Made by a program: the position numbers and the translations under genes | Assembly: GCA_948919095.1 (NCBI GenBank) | Contig: CAQYCU010000029.1 | Span: forward strand, 1-16,053 | DNA from: an uncultured Clostridia bacterium | GTDB lineage: Bacteria > Bacillota > Clostridia > TANB77 > CAG-508 | Length of the DNA stretch: 16,053 bases | Reading direction: 5' to 3' | In this document: positions 14,741-16,053 of the stretch, piece after piece | How the letters are laid out: each line of letters starts with the position of its first letter | Position numbering within the stretch: the stretch's first letter is position 1 | The notes under the pieces: generated by a model | Databases searched by the model: none | Told to the model about the DNA's origin: nothing | What the model saw: the letters and a program-made list of their open reading frames with translations, nothing else

Positions 14741-14818
14741 ACATAAAATAATCGTTGGTCAAATATTGGGGTATTTATAAAGTATATAAATACCTATTCT
14801 TTGTATCAACGATTATGT
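14741..14818. repeat. Long imperfect inverted repeat (hairpin) between carD and dnaG
   Basis: An outer 10-bp perfect stem (ATAATCGTTG 14748-14757 with CAACGATTAT 14807-14816) can extend to ACAT/ATGT at the ends. It encloses a second perfect 10-bp stem (GGTATTTATA 14770-14779 with TATAAATACC 14785-14794) closed by a 5-nt loop. Between them lie 12-nt arms on each side containing complementary CAAA and TTTG. Read on the minus strand it lies 44 bp after the carD stop and could act as a terminator, but only a weak T run follows. It could also be a dnaG leader element or a small MITE-like repeat. The 253-bp gap otherwise contains only the dnaG promoter and a direct repeat. Confidence 0.7.
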
Positions 14819-14862
14819 ATTTTTAATCTTTTATAATTAACTTATGTGTTTTTATTAATATT

Positions 14863-15444
14863 TTATAAATTTGTAACTCCTGTGTCATTAAATGGCACAA
14901 ATTTATTGACAGCACTTTGTTTTAAGTCAATTCGTGCTTCTATTGGAACTTTATACTCCTTATAAGACATATTAATTTTATTATCAACTAATTCTTCTAT
15001 CTCTGTTTGTGATGCATGTTCTGCTAATACTAATTCACTTACTAAAATTAGTTTTGCATTATTTAACATTTTCTTTTCACCTGTTGATAGAGTTCCTTTT
15101 TCCTTTTGTTTGAAGGTTAAGTTTCTAACAACATCTGCTACTTCAAATATATCTCCTGTTTTCATTTTGTCAAGATTATCTCTGTAACGTTTATTCCAGT
15201 TATCTGACATTTCAGTTTCATTTGCTTCTAAAACTTTTAAGACTTGACCAGCTTCTTGCTTATTTATTATATTTCTTACTCCCATTGCTTCAGCTTTGGC
15301 AGTAGGGACCATTACTTTTACTTCTCCTGGTAAATTGATAATATAATATTGTAAAGTCTCACCTAATACTTCTTTTTCTTCGATTGCGTCGATTGTTCCT
15401 GCACCATGCATTGGATACACTATATTGTCGCCTATGTTAAACAT
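14863..15444 (-). CDS. carD: CarD-family RNA polymerase-binding regulator
   Basis: The 193-residue protein is a CarD/CdnL-type factor that binds the RNA polymerase beta subunit and adjusts open-complex stability at SigA promoters. The N-terminal Tudor-like RNAP-interacting domain (about residues 1-60) begins FNIGDNIVYPMHGAGTIDAI and includes YYIINLP and VMVPTAKAEAMGVR. A helical C-terminal domain follows, with NWNKRYRDNLDKMKTGD, the typical KEKGTLSTGEKKMLNNAK stretch and ELVLAEHAS. After the normal core there is a tail of about 30 residues (from about 164). The start has AAAGGAGAG at 15451-15459 and a strong promoter upstream. It is monocistronic, followed by a long hairpin region and dnaG. 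Confidence 0.93.
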   Translation of the reverse strand: MFNIGDNIVYPMHGAGTIDAIEEKEVLGETLQYYIINLPGEVKVMVPTAKAEAMGVRNIINKQEAGQVLKVLEANETEMSDNWNKRYRDNLDKMKTGDIFEVADVVRNLTFKQKEKGTLSTGEKKMLNNAKLILVSELVLAEHASQTEIEELVDNKINMSYKEYKVPIEARIDLKQSAVNKFVPFNDTGVTNL

Positions 15445-15508
15445 TCGCTACTCTCCTTTCCAATTTATGGTCTATAGAGTATAATCGTCCTCTTTTTACC
15501 ACATAAAT

Positions 15509-15537
15509 ATTATATCACATTTTTAACTTTATGTAAA
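15509..15537 (-). promoter_or_regulatory. Strong promoter for carD
   Basis: On the minus strand TTTACA (15532-15537), a 17-bp spacer and perfect TATAAT (15509-15514) are preceded by the extended TGa (15515-15517). The expected leader is about 58 nt long. Confidence 0.85.
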
Positions 15538-15586
15538 GAAATTTTCAAAATTTTTTATATCATTTTTGCTTGTATTGCATTTATTA

Positions 15587-15603
15587 AAGTAGCATTACTA
15601 CTT
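15587..15603 (-). other. Small hairpin after the dUTPase gene
   Basis: AAGTAG (15587-15592) and CTACTT (15598-15603) form a 6-bp stem with a 5-nt loop, 13 bp after the stop. On the minus strand only TTTAATAAAT follows, so it is at best a weak terminator. Confidence 0.3.
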
Positions 15604-15616
15604 AAATCTAATATTA

Positions 15617-16053
15617 TTATTTTGTAGTTGAGCCAAATCCTCCAGCTCTTTCTCCTTCTGAGTTATCATCATCAGCCTTTAAATATTTTTGAAATATTCC
15701 TTGTCCAATACATTCTCCTTTTTTTATTTCTACGTCTTCTCCTTTAAAATTAAAGAATGCAAACATAATGGCTCCATCATTATCAGAGTTTCCATAATAA
15801 TCTTTATCCACAATGCCTACACTATTTGCTAATATTAATCCTTTTTTCTTTGGGTTAGAACTTCTATTATATAAACATAACATTTCATCATCTTGCATAT
15901 ATGCTTTTATTCCTGTTTTTATAAGTGTTGGTGCCACACCTGGCTTAAAAGCTGGTACTATGCAATCTTCGGCTGCTTCAAAATCATATCCTGCTGAATA
16001 TTTAGTTTTTCTTTCTGGTAAATTAATTCCCTTATCTTCAAATCCTTTTGCTA
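15617..16053 (-). CDS. dut: dUTPase (dUTP diphosphatase), partial: 5' end off window
   Basis: The visible 144 residues hold all five motifs of a trimeric dUTPase. They are SAGYDFEA (motif 1), NRSS (motif 2), GIVDKDYYG (motif 3), GECIGQGIFQKY (motif 4) and the C-terminal RAGGFGSTTK (motif 5, closing over the active site). The enzyme hydrolyses dUTP to dUMP and pyrophosphate, keeping uracil out of DNA. The reading frame stays open to the right edge with motif 1 upstream of the GTG at 15937. That GTG is therefore internal and the true start lies beyond 16053. A short acidic loop (KADDDNSEGE) separates motifs 4 and 5, as in many clostridial and phage-type enzymes. No phage genes surround it, so it is probably the chromosomal copy. 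Confidence 0.93.
   Translation of the reverse strand, partial: AKGFEDKGINLPERKTKYSAGYDFEAAEDCIVPAFKPGVAPTLIKTGIKAYMQDDEMLCLYNRSSNPKKKGLILANSVGIVDKDYYGNSDNDGAIMFAFFNFKGEDVEIKKGECIGQGIFQKYLKADDDNSEGERAGGFGSTTK

Noticed and set aside
15935..15937. GTG at 15937 as the dUTPase start
   Set aside because: The frame continues upstream with dUTPase motif 1 (SAGYDFEA), so this GTG is an internal valine codon.
1..16053. CRISPR array, transposase, prophage or defence genes
   Set aside because: No regularly spaced repeats of CRISPR type and no integrase, transposase or defence motifs were seen; all sizeable frames are explained by housekeeping genes.

Overview
The window reads as a chromosomal piece of a low-GC Gram-positive bacterium, most likely in class Clostridia. 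It is very AT-rich, uses strong AGGAGG-type ribosome binding sites and consensus SigA promoters, and carries Firmicutes-type genes: AddA, RqcP (YabO type), a dnaG-sigA pair, CarD, a MecA_N-type penicillin-binding protein and a Bacillus-like elongator tRNA-Met. I cannot name the genus. Almost everything is core housekeeping. I see no prophage, transposase, CRISPR array or obvious defence system.

Left part (1-1800). The 5' portion of a membrane-anchored, SAF-like (CpaB-type) protein runs off the left edge on the minus strand. Diverging from it is an SPFH/stomatin-like gene with its own terminator. A tRNA-Met gene with a perfect TTGACA-17-TATAAT promoter follows, ending in a strong hairpin.

Middle-left (1800-6790). 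An addA-rqcP operon (recombinational repair helicase-nuclease plus ribosome quality control factor) lies on the minus strand. Facing away from it is a gene of unknown function coding for an acidic, cysteine-rich protein. The two divergent promoters are interleaved. The unknown gene converges on the next operon at a shared bidirectional terminator.

Middle (6790-10010). A minus-strand operon holds a small membrane protein, a class B penicillin-binding protein and a flavin reductase-like protein. The last two genes overlap by 13 bp. It has its own extended -10 promoter.

Right part (10020-16053). Minus-strand replication, transcription and translation genes occur in three units: rpsF-ssb-rpsR (S6, single-strand binding protein, S18); dnaG-rpoD, translationally coupled and with a TTG start for dnaG; and carD. 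A dUTPase gene enters from the right edge. The rpsF promoter appears to be built partly out of the rpoD terminator. The carD-dnaG gap (253 bp) contains a long imperfect hairpin of unknown role.

The less ordinary points are the unknown acidic/Cys-rich protein, the roughly 140-residue Lys/Glu-rich N-terminal extension of the primary sigma factor, the lysine-rich cytoplasmic tail of the PBP, the interleaved promoters, and the hairpin and repeat elements between housekeeping genes. Nothing here clearly marks a new multi-gene system.
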